Assembly (NCBI GenBank): GCA_002348905.1
Contig: DEBW01000173.1
Location: 2,943 to 13,949, forward strand
DNA from: Ruminococcus flavefaciens
Lineage (GTDB): Bacteria; Bacillota; Clostridia; Oscillospirales; Ruminococcaceae
Direction: 5' to 3'
DNA: 11,007 nt
The notes under the pieces were generated by a model, which saw only the letters and a program-made list of their open reading frames with translations, was not told the DNA's origin and did no database searches. The position numbers and the translations under genes are program-made. Shown in pieces: positions 1 through 6,048 of this stretch. The stretch's first letter is position 1; every line of letters starts with the position of its first letter.

Positions 1-197
1 CCGAAAGCGTCTACAACAGCATCAAAGCCCGTGAGGTCTGCTGCGGTAAGAGCGAACAGGTCTTTCACGATAACGTTCTGAGCAGCGGACTTATTCTCGC
101 CCTTGACAACTGCGGTAACGTCAAACCCTCTGTTTACAGCCTCATTTACGATAAGCTGACCTGCCTTGCCGTTTGCACAAATAACTGCGATTTTCAT
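1..197 (-). CDS. NAD(P)H-binding oxidoreductase, N-terminal part (runs off window)
   Basis: Reads MKIAVICANGKAGQLIV and continues for 65 codons to the window edge, so the 3' part is missing. The N-terminus is a Rossmann fold: a hydrophobic beta strand, then a glycine-rich turn (N9-G10-x-x-G13), an alpha helix, and a second strand ending FDVTAVV. This is typical of atypical short-chain dehydrogenases of the NmrA/NAD(P)H-binding group, usually about 210 residues; substrate cannot be told. The ATG at 195-197 is preceded by a perfect AGGAGG (minus strand, 206-211). A strong promoter and a palindrome lie upstream (listed separately), suggesting regulated expression, which for this family is often redox or stress linked (inference). 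It lies outside the putative island boundary at 761-783. Confidence 0.8.
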   Translation of the reverse strand, partial: MKIAVICANGKAGQLIVNEAVNRGFDVTAVVKGENKSAAQNVIVKDLFALTAADLTGFDAVVDAF

Positions 198-238
198 AGT
201 GAATACCTCCTGATTATATCATGATTATGGTGTTTTGT

Positions 239-267
239 AAAGTTGTAAACATTTCTGTTTCAACTTT
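239..267. promoter_or_regulatory. Palindrome over the transcription start, possible operator
   Basis: Arms AAAGTTGTAAAC (239-250) and GTTTCAACTTT (257-267) are inverted with one unpaired base. They sit immediately downstream of the -10 at 276-281, at about +2 to +30. Further copies of the core ACAACTT or its complement occur at 293-300 (overlapping the -35) and 313-320. A repressor-binding array is the simplest reading; a leader hairpin is the alternative. Confidence 0.45.
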
Positions 268-275
268 CTGATATC

Positions 276-304
276 AGTATATCATTCCTATACTAAGTTG
301 TCAA
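276..304 (-). promoter_or_regulatory. Sigma-A promoter of the NAD(P)H-binding gene
   Basis: Minus strand -35 TTGACA (299-304), 17-bp spacer, -10 TATACT (276-281). This is one base from consensus at -10 and perfect at -35. The predicted start is near 269, giving a 5' leader of about 70 nt before the ATG at 197. Confidence 0.85.
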
Positions 305-493
305 TAGTTATATTACAACTTTGGAGGATTGCATAAAAATCAAAGGTTGTTATGCGCTTAATATACAAAACTCTTGCATTGTTTCAAGCAGAAGTCATCT
401 GTTCACTTTTCAATGCTGATCTTCACACCTGATTTGAACCGTAACTCCATATAGTCGGAGTGGAAGCAATAAATTTATTACTTACAAAAACAA

Positions 494-521
494 CAGCTCC
501 CTGACGGGAGCTGGCCTTTTT
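494..521 (+). terminator. Rho-independent terminator
   Basis: Perfect 8-bp GC-rich stem CAGCTCCC (494-501) / GGGAGCTG (506-513) with loop TGAC, then GGCC and a T run (517-521). The opposite strand also ends in T-rich sequence after the stem, so it may work both ways. No gene is recognisable immediately left of it (321-490), so it may be a leftover of a deleted gene. Confidence 0.7.
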
Positions 522-554
522 GTATCATTATACTGCCTTTCGTCATTTATATAA

Positions 555-586
555 GCAAAAGCTCGTCGTAGATAGACGAGCTTTGC
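555..586. other. Hairpin in intergenic region
   Basis: AAAGCTCGTC (558-567) pairs with GACGAGCTTT (575-584) around a 7-nt loop; flanking GC bases extend the stem with one bulge. There is no good T tract on either strand, so it is only a weak terminator candidate. Confidence 0.4.
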
Positions 587-608
587 ATAGAATTAGGACA
601 GCCTTTCA

Positions 609-682
609 GTGTGATTCGTGTGATTTTTCGTGTGACTGACCCTGCATTTTCGTGTGATTTTACGCAGTTTCAACGTCACACG
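609..682. repeat. Cluster of CGTGTGA-type short repeats
   Basis: Core GTGTGA occurs at 610-615, 618-623, 631-636 and 652-657 in the same orientation; three copies read CGTGTGA, two of them followed by T tracts. One inverted copy, TCACACG, lies at 676-682. TGCATTT-type words recur at 644-650, 684-689 and 694-699. The cluster lies 80-150 bp from the tRNA 3'-end fragment, so arm-type integrase binding sites are possible (inference). Confidence 0.5.
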
Positions 683-714
683 TGCATTTCTGACTGCATT
701 TGCTTAGACAGCAG

Positions 715-755
715 AAAAGCCTGTATTTAGCGTTTTCTGCTAAATACAGGCTTTT
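715..755. terminator. Strong hairpin terminator next to the tRNA fragment
   Basis: Perfect 17-bp stem AAAAGCCTGTATTTAGC (715-731) / GCTAAATACAGGCTTTT (739-755), loop 7 nt. It works on either strand. On the minus strand it starts 6 bases after the CCA of the tRNA fragment, which is where a tRNA terminator would sit. AGCAGAAAA (710-718) can also pair with TTTTCTGCT (733-741), an alternative fold. Confidence 0.75.
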
Positions 756-760
756 AATTC

Positions 761-783
761 TGGCGGACAGAGAGGGATTCGAA
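761..783 (-). other. tRNA 3'-end fragment, putative attachment-site scar
   Basis: On the minus strand this reads as the 3' 23 bases of a tRNA: T-loop TTCGAAT, T-stem 3' strand CCCTC, acceptor strand TCTGTCC, discriminator G and encoded CCA. The bases 5' of it (784 upward) do not complete a T stem or any tRNA body, so the tRNA is truncated exactly at the T-loop. That is the form left at one end of an element integrated at a tRNA 3' end. An 8-bp inverted repeat (AATATTTG 782-789 / CAAATATT 818-825) adjoins it. The GCCA end resembles tRNA-Ser, but the identity is not secure. Confidence 0.6.
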
Positions 784-845
784 TATTTGAAATGTAATGT
801 TTTTGCCGATTTATAGCCAAATATTTTCTGCGTATGGAATAAATC

Positions 846-877
846 ATATGGAATAGATTTTTGCAGCAATTCCATAT
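846..877 (-). terminator. Weak hairpin after the AAA-ATPase gene
   Basis: ATATGGAAT (846-854) pairs with ATTCCATAT (869-877), loop 14 nt, starting 6 bases past the stop of the AAA-ATPase gene on the minus strand. There is no real T tract, so it may be a weak terminator or part of the element end. Confidence 0.35.
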
Positions 878-882
878 AATAA

Positions 883-2439
883 TTATACTATCGCCTCTAT
901 CAGAGTCTTGTCCTCAAATTGAACAGCCTTAACGCCCGACTCCTTGCTGTCGTTGAAGCAGAATGTGAGCAGATAGCCTGTTTTTAGTCCGTAGGAATCA
1001 AGGTAATCGGAGAGCTGTTTCTCGCCGTCCTCATTGTACTTCTGACCGTGCCATATCTTCAATTCGATGATGTAGCGCTTGCCGAGGTAGTCAATAACTA
1101 TATCCATGCGGCGGTTGTCACGAGTCTGCGCCTCAACGTAATAGTTGCCTATGCCGTTGATTATCGGACGGAGATAAATAAGGAAGCACTTTCTTCCGTC
1201 CTCCTCGATGAATTTCTCAGGCTTATCGCCGTATATCTCGTGGAAGTGAGCGATAAACTTGGTCAGTATAAGTTCGACATCAAGAACGCCGTCCTTAACG
1301 AACTCTGGCTTGTCAAAAGTTCCAGCCTTAGCGATAGGCGTAGCCTTCATTTCCTCAGAGGTCAGCATATCGTTATAAAGTCTTGTCTCGAAAATCCTGT
1401 TAGCGATAACAACTCCGTTATCCTCGACTTTGACAAATCCAAATAATAAGAGAAGTTTTGTAGCTTCGTGATCAGGATTGTATGAGAATTTTTGTCCGTT
1501 GGTAAGAACCTGATACAGGCTCTTTTTCATCGCAGGATAGTCCTCAAGCTTGTTTATAAGCGAATCAAACAGCGGCATATTCATGGTTAGTATCTTATTA
1601 ACAGCAGATACTATTCCGTTACTGTTCCATTCGTGAATATTTTCGTCTATCAGCTTGCAGATATTTGATACCAGTACAGGATATCCCGATGTATAGTCAT
1701 AGATAAGCTGAGCGACAGCCTTTATGTCCATACCAGTCTTATGGTCGCTTTCATAGTCGGAAAGCATACCTGCGATACCGTCAACAGTCAGGCTCATATT
1801 AACATTGAAATCAACTGCGATATTCCACGGGCTGTTGTGCTGGTGCTCGGAATCATCACGAATCTTCTGTTTCAGATTACGGATATCCCTTACGCCTGCA
1901 AGTATAACAGACTTAAAAATCGTTATTTTATTTCGTCTCAGATAATATCCTCTGAGCATACTGAGAAAATCTATGAAAACCGCATTGTTAGAGGCTGTGT
2001 CTATCTCGTCGATAAGAAGCACAACAGGCTTTTCAGCCTCGATACAAATGTCACAGAAAACGTCAAAAAGATCAGCAAGCACTAAATCTTTACCGGATTT
2101 GAGCTTTTTCAGAGTATCAGCAATATCGCTTCCTACTGCTTTTCTGACCAGTTCATTTCGGTACATCTCACGGGCAAAAGCAGAAACAAATCTCTCCTCA
2201 GTGCTGAAATCAGAGTTGCTAAGAAGCTGAAAGTCCATACTGATAACGAGATAGTCCGGAGTAAGGAATGTTTCAAGTGCATTAAGAGTAGTGGTCTTTC
2301 CGTACTGTCTTCCACGGTTGATAACAAAATAGTCCCCACAGTCTATCATTTTCTTTATAGCGATAAGGCGATCGGTTATATCGACCATATAATGCTGATC
2401 TGGGAAACAAGCTCCTGTTGTATTAAAACGCTTTTCCAT
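883..2439 (-). CDS. AAA-ATPase with C-terminal PD-(D/E)XK nuclease-fold domain
   Basis: Residues are counted from the ATG at 2437-2439 (518 aa). The N-terminal half is a P-loop ATPase: Walker A GRQYGKTT near 43-50 and Walker B VVLLIDEID near 139-147. The C-terminal part has the PD-(D/E)XK signature, D446 in MDIVID followed by E459-L-K461 in IIELK. This order matches the AAA-ATPase-like (DUF1703-type) plus PDDEXK_9 family, common in many copies in anaerobic Firmicutes and Bacteroidetes; its role is unproven and probably nucleic-acid related. An in-frame ATG at 2457 exists, but the predicted transcript starts only about 14 nt before it and leaves no ribosome binding site, whereas GGCGGTGA sits just before 2439. 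Monocistronic, divergent from the ZIP transporter. Confidence 0.85.
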   Translation of the reverse strand: MEKRFNTTGACFPDQHYMVDITDRLIAIKKMIDCGDYFVINRGRQYGKTTTLNALETFLTPDYLVISMDFQLLSNSDFSTEERFVSAFAREMYRNELVRKAVGSDIADTLKKLKSGKDLVLADLFDVFCDICIEAEKPVVLLIDEIDTASNNAVFIDFLSMLRGYYLRRNKITIFKSVILAGVRDIRNLKQKIRDDSEHQHNSPWNIAVDFNVNMSLTVDGIAGMLSDYESDHKTGMDIKAVAQLIYDYTSGYPVLVSNICKLIDENIHEWNSNGIVSAVNKILTMNMPLFDSLINKLEDYPAMKKSLYQVLTNGQKFSYNPDHEATKLLLLFGFVKVEDNGVVIANRIFETRLYNDMLTSEEMKATPIAKAGTFDKPEFVKDGVLDVELILTKFIAHFHEIYGDKPEKFIEEDGRKCFLIYLRPIINGIGNYYVEAQTRDNRRMDIVIDYLGKRYIIELKIWHGQKYNEDGEKQLSDYLDSYGLKTGYLLTFCFNDSKESGVKAVQFEDKTLIEAIV

Positions 2440-2477
2440 TATTTCACCGCCGTTCATATAAAGTGATCATCATGTAT

Positions 2478-2506
2478 AGTATACCATATCCTGACCAATA
2501 AATCAA
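2478..2506 (-). promoter_or_regulatory. Promoter of the AAA-ATPase gene
   Basis: Minus strand -35 TTGATT (2501-2506), 17-bp spacer, -10 TATACT (2478-2483). The predicted start near 2471 supports translation from the ATG at 2439 rather than 2457. Confidence 0.7.
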
Positions 2507-2572
2507 CCTGCAAATATAAATAATTTCATTTGTCCATGCACTTGTTATCCAGCGATACATATTATGAAAATA

Positions 2573-2610
2573 GACTATTCTGCTATGTGCTTTTGCATAA
2601 CAGAATAGTC
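2573..2610 (+). promoter_or_regulatory. Leader hairpin before the ZIP transporter gene
   Basis: GACTATTCTG (2573-2582) pairs perfectly with CAGAATAGTC (2601-2610). The stem continues inward through TATG/CATA and a wobble pair to a loop around TTTT. It ends directly against the ribosome binding site GGAAAGGA (2611-2618) of the gene starting at 2628. A possible -10, TATTAT, lies at 2560-2565, so the hairpin may form the extreme 5' end of the mRNA, affecting stability or translation. No known metal-sensing riboswitch is recognised. Confidence 0.45.
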
Positions 2611-2627
2611 GGAAAGGAATCATATGC

Positions 2628-3410
2628 ATGATAACAAATGTAGTTATAGGGGTACTTATCCCTTTTATCGGAACAACAGCAGGTGCTTTCTGCGTGTTTT
2701 TTTCAAAGCGTGAATTCGGAAAATCAGTTCATCGTGCCTTATTGGGCTTTGCAGGCGGCGTAATGATCGCAGCGTCGGTATGGAGTCTGATCATACCTGC
2801 AATAGAACAGTCAGAACAAATGGGTAGGCTGTCATTTTTCCCTGCCGCAGCAGGATTATGGATAGGTATACTGTTCCTTATGTCAATAGATCATATCATA
2901 CCACATTTGAATGCCAAAGCGGAAAATTCCGAAAAAACTGATACTAAGCTTTCAAGAACTGCGATGATGATACTTGCAGTTACTCTCCACAATATTCCCG
3001 AAGGAATGGCAGTTGGAGCTGTGTACGCCGGCTATCTCTCAGGCACTGCAAAAATAACTGCTGAAACAGCATTTGCTCTTGCACTGGGAATTGCGATACA
3101 AAATTTTCCCGAAGGGGCTATTATCTCAATGCCTCTCCACGCTGAAAACAAAAGTAAAGTCCGTTCGTTTGCAGGCGGAGTATTATCAGGCGTTGTTGAA
3201 CCCATAGCTGCACTGATCACTATTTTTCTCGCTGATTTTATTATCCCTGTAATGCCCTATATGCTAAGCTTTGCGGCGGGAGCAATGATATATGTTGTTG
3301 TTGAAGAATTGATACCAGAGATACACGAAGGAAATCATTCCAATATAGGCGTAATAATGTTTTCGATAGGATTTACTATTATGATGACCTTAGATGTTGC
3401 TCTTGGATGA
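2628..3410 (+). CDS. ZIP-family divalent metal transporter
   Basis: 260 residues, strongly hydrophobic, about eight membrane segments, close to the usual 250-270 for bacterial ZupT/GufA-type ZIP proteins. The signature metal-binding helices are present: HNIPEG (121-126, TM4), QNFPEG (158-163, TM5, with Gln where many members have His) and EELIPEIHEG (226-235, TM7). A short, only weakly charged loop (about 95-110) separates TM3 from TM4. The family moves Zn, Fe or Mn into the cytoplasm; the exact metal cannot be read. The ATG at 2628 follows GGAAAGGA at good spacing; an overlapping ATG at 2624 is in another frame. It ends 10 bp from the convergent HipA-like gene with no terminator between, so the two transcripts should overlap. 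Confidence 0.9.
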   Translation: MITNVVIGVLIPFIGTTAGAFCVFFSKREFGKSVHRALLGFAGGVMIAASVWSLIIPAIEQSEQMGRLSFFPAAAGLWIGILFLMSIDHIIPHLNAKAENSEKTDTKLSRTAMMILAVTLHNIPEGMAVGAVYAGYLSGTAKITAETAFALALGIAIQNFPEGAIISMPLHAENKSKVRSFAGGVLSGVVEPIAALITIFLADFIIPVMPYMLSFAAGAMIYVVVEELIPEIHEGNHSNIGVIMFSIGFTIMMTLDVALG

Positions 3411-3420
3411 ATCAGAAAAA

Positions 3421-4503
3421 CTATTGCAATGCAGCGGATAAGAAATCATAAGTCCTTATGATGTAATCCTTTATCAAATCATAGTTTGGGCTTATATCGG
3501 GGAAAGCTGCTTTGGTTTCACTCTCTGCTTTCATTATACTACCAATAATTTTTTCTCTATCAGGCAATTCAGCTTTAAGAACTTTACAACACACTTCATT
3601 TGAAAGGAAGCTGTCAGTAAAGACGTTGCCCTTAACGCTGTCTATCCTCGGAACGCCTGTTGAGATAAGTCCGAGGTTATAGTCAAAACAAGGAGCAAGT
3701 CCGATGATCTCACCTGTTGAACTGTCACGAAGCACGCCTGCGTTCTGATTATGCCTGTCGTCATTATGGAGCAGAGCGTCATAGAATACCATCATAACAT
3801 ATGGATTTACCAGCTTTTCGTCAAGTCGAGGTATAATGTATTCCGGTTCATCGTGATCTGTATAGTAGTTGCAGAATGGCTCAAAGTCAACCGCAGCATT
3901 GTTAGTGAAATCCTTAGATATAATGAAAGTGGTCGTGATACCTGTCTCGGAAGATGCAGAGCGCTTTATTTCATACTCGGCTACATTAGCTCCAATAGCT
4001 TTAAGGAACTGATAAGAGTAGTATTCGCTGATAAGCTCCTGAGTATTTCCGTGCTTGAACATATACCAGATTCCGTCAATATAACGCCAAGCCTTTTCGT
4101 AGCTTCCAACTGTACCGAGTTCACGGTAGCCTTTGGTGTTGCCGCTGTTTGAGACTGATGAACCGTAAAGGGCAATATCAGCGATCTCTTCATTATACTG
4201 CTTTAACGAAGTATAATCCAGCTCCTCGTCAGCTTTCTGAATCCACCAGTTGTCGGTTATGGAAATTCCGTGACCTATATCAATTACCTGCTCAATATCA
4301 TCCGGCGTTCTCAGTCGAAGAGCCTTGAACAGCTTTCTTGAATGTGAACGATGAATATCAACGCATCTGTTGTCAAGCCATATTTCAAGCGGCATACCAA
4401 TTGCAAAACAAGCAGGACACAGTGATCGGTCGATAATCTCGCTTATTCCATTTTCGTTAGCAAGGGCAACTACTTTGTCCTTGTGCATTATTCTGTAATC
4501 CAT
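3421..4503 (-). CDS. HipA-like protein kinase, stand-alone
   Basis: 360 residues. Catalytic loop HNDDRHNQN (246-254) matches the HipA-type HxDRHxxN pattern (Asp catalytic, Asn metal ligand), and FDYN (273-276) is the DFG-equivalent. WYMFKHG (146-152) holds the likely ATP-binding lysine K150. HipA kinases phosphorylate protein substrates (glutamyl-tRNA synthetase for E. coli HipA) and normally pair with HipB, an HTH antitoxin encoded upstream. None is found here: upstream is a promoter and then the integrase terminator. The N-terminal 100 residues (with CPAC at 29-32) do not resemble the usual HipA N-domain that I know. ATG at 4501-4503 with GAGGTGAGG just upstream. It could be an orphan toxin or a regulatory kinase. 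Confidence 0.75.
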   Translation of the reverse strand: MDYRIMHKDKVVALANENGISEIIDRSLCPACFAIGMPLEIWLDNRCVDIHRSHSRKLFKALRLRTPDDIEQVIDIGHGISITDNWWIQKADEELDYTSLKQYNEEIADIALYGSSVSNSGNTKGYRELGTVGSYEKAWRYIDGIWYMFKHGNTQELISEYYSYQFLKAIGANVAEYEIKRSASSETGITTTFIISKDFTNNAAVDFEPFCNYYTDHDEPEYIIPRLDEKLVNPYVMMVFYDALLHNDDRHNQNAGVLRDSSTGEIIGLAPCFDYNLGLISTGVPRIDSVKGNVFTDSFLSNEVCCKVLKAELPDREKIIGSIMKAESETKAAFPDISPNYDLIKDYIIRTYDFLSAALQ

Positions 4504-4536
4504 ATGTCCTCACCTCATAAAACATATCTTATACAT

Positions 4537-4565
4537 ATTATATCACGAATAAGGCTGTTAGTCAA
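4537..4565 (-). promoter_or_regulatory. Promoter of the HipA-like kinase gene
   Basis: Minus strand -35 TTGACT (4560-4565), 17-bp spacer, -10 TATAAT (4537-4542): near consensus. It starts at the edge of the integrase terminator, so the kinase gene is transcribed independently of the integrase. Confidence 0.85.
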
Positions 4566-4599
4566 ACAAAAAATGGCTATACCGTAATATAGCCATTTT
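4566..4599 (-). terminator. Rho-independent terminator of the integrase
   Basis: Arms AAAATGGCTATA (4570-4581) and TATAGCCATTTT (4588-4599), loop 6 nt, followed on the minus strand by a run of T (to about 4567). It begins 5 bases after the integrase stop codon. Confidence 0.85.
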
Positions 4600-4603
4600 C
4601 TAT

Positions 4604-5646
4604 TTATTCCTTATCTGATCCTTCAAGTAGACTATTGAAATAGTCGTCTATCTTTTTATCGACCTGCTTGCGCTCCTCTGAGAACGTGTGCTGATACACT
4701 GATTTCAGAGTGGAGTTTGTAGACCAGCCGCCCCGTTCCATAGCGTACTTATCGGGTATATTAAGCATCAACATAACGCTTGCCGACAAGTGGCGTAGGT
4801 CGTGGAATGTCATATGATAGCCGTGTTCTTCAAGCAGTCTATAGAACTTGCTGCGAAGCGTCTGGTACTCCATCTGTACAATAAAATCATCCTCTTTCTC
4901 ATGAGGTACTGCCGCAATCAAGTCCTTTATGTAGTCAGGTATCGTCAGCTTTCTTGTAGATTTATAGGTCTTATTCTGGTCACGGACATTGTTCTTTCCG
5001 TCGAAGTAGATGTTGCTGCGGCAGACTGTGAGAACATTACCATTGAGGTCACGGAATTGAAGTCCTCTTACTTCACTCATACGCAGAGACGCCACATTGC
5101 AAGCATACATGGCAGCTCTACGTCAGTACCACGTACCATTTCGATTACCTGCTCCGCTGTGGGGAGTTCCTTAAGCTTGGGCTTCCTTGCAGGATAAGTA
5201 ACATTCAAGACCGGAGCTATATCGTATAATTTCAAGGCTGCACATACAAGATGAACTCCTTCCTTGATAGTTTTAGCACCAACTTTAACAGCATCCTCGT
5301 TTATAGCCTGCTGCATAGTATAGCTGTTGACTGCACGAACATCGAGCTTCATAATGCTCTGCAACCTGTTTCTGCGAAGAATTCCGTAACCTCGAATTGT
5401 TGAGGGGGCAAGGACATTCTGCTTTGCCGCTATATAGCCGTCTACTGCATCAGCTACCGTTAAACCGGCTTTTCGCTTCATGCCGTTGACAATATATTCG
5501 GCTGCTAATTTTTCTGCCTCCCATTTAGTAGGAGCGGTAAAGGACTCTCGTATCTTTTTACCGTTATCGTCCAGACCTACAAAAACCTGTGCGTTCCAGC
5601 TTCCGGACTTCAATTGGTGAGCTTCCGGCATTTTTCGTTTAGGCAT
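4604..5646 (-). pseudogene. int: Tyrosine site-specific integrase, frameshifted
   Basis: Phage/ICE-type integrase. The start MPKRKMPEAH at 5646 has a perfect GGAGG (5654-5658). An N-terminal arm-binding beta region (GSWNAQVFVGLDDNGKK) and core-binding helices run to about 5090, then reading continues in another frame with the catalytic domain: box I SLRMSEVRGL (first Arg), KSTRKLTIP (likely Lys), HDLRH (H-x-x-R), GGWST, and nucleophile Tyr in SVYQHTF. All catalytic residues survive. The frame breaks near 5089-5093, just before the first catalytic Arg; in the original frame translation stops ten codons past LPCMLAMW. Restoring one base gives 347 residues, normal for the family. A fragment could start at the ATG at 5110 but lacks a good ribosome binding site. 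Encoded after the HTH gene, as usual for int. A sequencing error is possible. Confidence 0.85.
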
Positions 5647-5668
5647 ATTAATTCCTCCATATATCAGT

Positions 5669-5707
5669 AGAGGGCGTATATTAGGCTTACGCCATAATAC
5701 GCCCTCT
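5669..5707. repeat. Inverted repeat between the HTH gene and int
   Basis: AGAGGGCGTAT (5669-5679) and ATACGCCCTCT (5697-5707) pair perfectly over 11 bp, with a smaller GGC/GCC stem inside (5683-5685 / 5691-5693). It fills the gap between the HTH stop (5719) and the int ribosome binding site (5654-5658). It lacks a T tract on the minus strand, so it is more likely an RNA processing or translation control hairpin, or a protein-binding site, than a terminator. Confidence 0.6.
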
Positions 5708-5718
5708 ATCATTTTTGA

Positions 5719-5946
5719 TTATGCACTTATCAGTGCCTCGATGTCGAGTCCTGAGTGCTCGATGAAGAGCTGTACGCGCTTCAATGTGAGAGCAGAAGGA
5801 TCGTGGTCGTAGTTATACAGTGTCCTTGTTGTGAGCTCCATCGTCTTGGCAAGTGCCTCGTCTGAAAGTGAATTCAGATACTGATAACGGCGGATATTGC
5901 TCCAGATTACCATATAAAATGTATACGGCTTAGTCTTGGCTTTCAT
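5719..5946 (-). CDS. Small Cro/C1-type HTH DNA-binding protein (possible excisionase/regulator)
   Basis: 75 residues from the ATG at 5944-5946, preceded by GAGGTG (5953-5958). A GTG nine bases upstream (5955) would use the same region but has poor spacing. The middle carries a helix-turn-helix pattern (SDEALAKTMELTTRTLYNY, roughly residues 31-49) typical of the XRE/Cro superfamily, and there is little else. It directly precedes the integrase and is on the same strand, the usual place of an excisionase or directionality factor in integrative elements. Whether it acts as Xis, as a repressor of the overlapping promoters just upstream (5972-6022), or both cannot be told. Confidence 0.75.
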   Translation of the reverse strand: MKAKTKPYTFYMVIWSNIRRYQYLNSLSDEALAKTMELTTRTLYNYDHDPSALTLKRVQLFIEHSGLDIEALISA

Positions 5947-5971
5947 AGTGTTCACCTCGCTTTCGTACTGC

Positions 5972-6000
5972 TTGACAACAGATTATTGCTGTAATATAAT
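5972..6000 (+). promoter_or_regulatory. Perfect consensus promoter reading rightward (antisense to the fusion ATPase gene)
   Basis: -35 TTGACA (5972-5977), 17-bp spacer, -10 TATAAT (5995-6000): an exact consensus sigma-A promoter on the plus strand. Transcription would start near 6007 and run antisense into the 3' end of the 939-codon gene. No convincing sense gene follows it. Confidence 0.75.
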
Positions 6001-6022
6001 AAGTATAGATTGGTGTGTCCAA
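5993..6022 (-). promoter_or_regulatory. Likely promoter of the HTH-int operon, overlapping the opposite promoter
   Basis: Minus strand -35 TTGGAC (6017-6022), 18-bp spacer, -10 TATATT (5993-5998), predicted start near 5986. The -10 overlaps the -10 of the plus-strand promoter at 5995-6000, so RNA polymerase could occupy only one of them at a time. Confidence 0.45.
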
Positions 6023-6048
6023 AAGGGCGCTCGCCGTTAATGAAACTG

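Noticed and set aside
425..470. T-loop-like word GGTTCAAATC on the minus strand, suggesting another tRNA
   Set aside because: No acceptor, D or anticodon stems can be built around it; only a 5-bp hairpin (ACTCC/GGAGT) lies next to it.
609..682. Possible CRISPR array from the short repeats
   Set aside because: Repeats are only about 7 bp, spacing is irregular and one copy is inverted; this is not CRISPR architecture.
660..875. Open frame of 71 codons on the minus strand
   Set aside because: It reads straight through the tRNA 3'-end fragment and the 17-bp terminator stem; no ribosome binding site and no recognisable protein.
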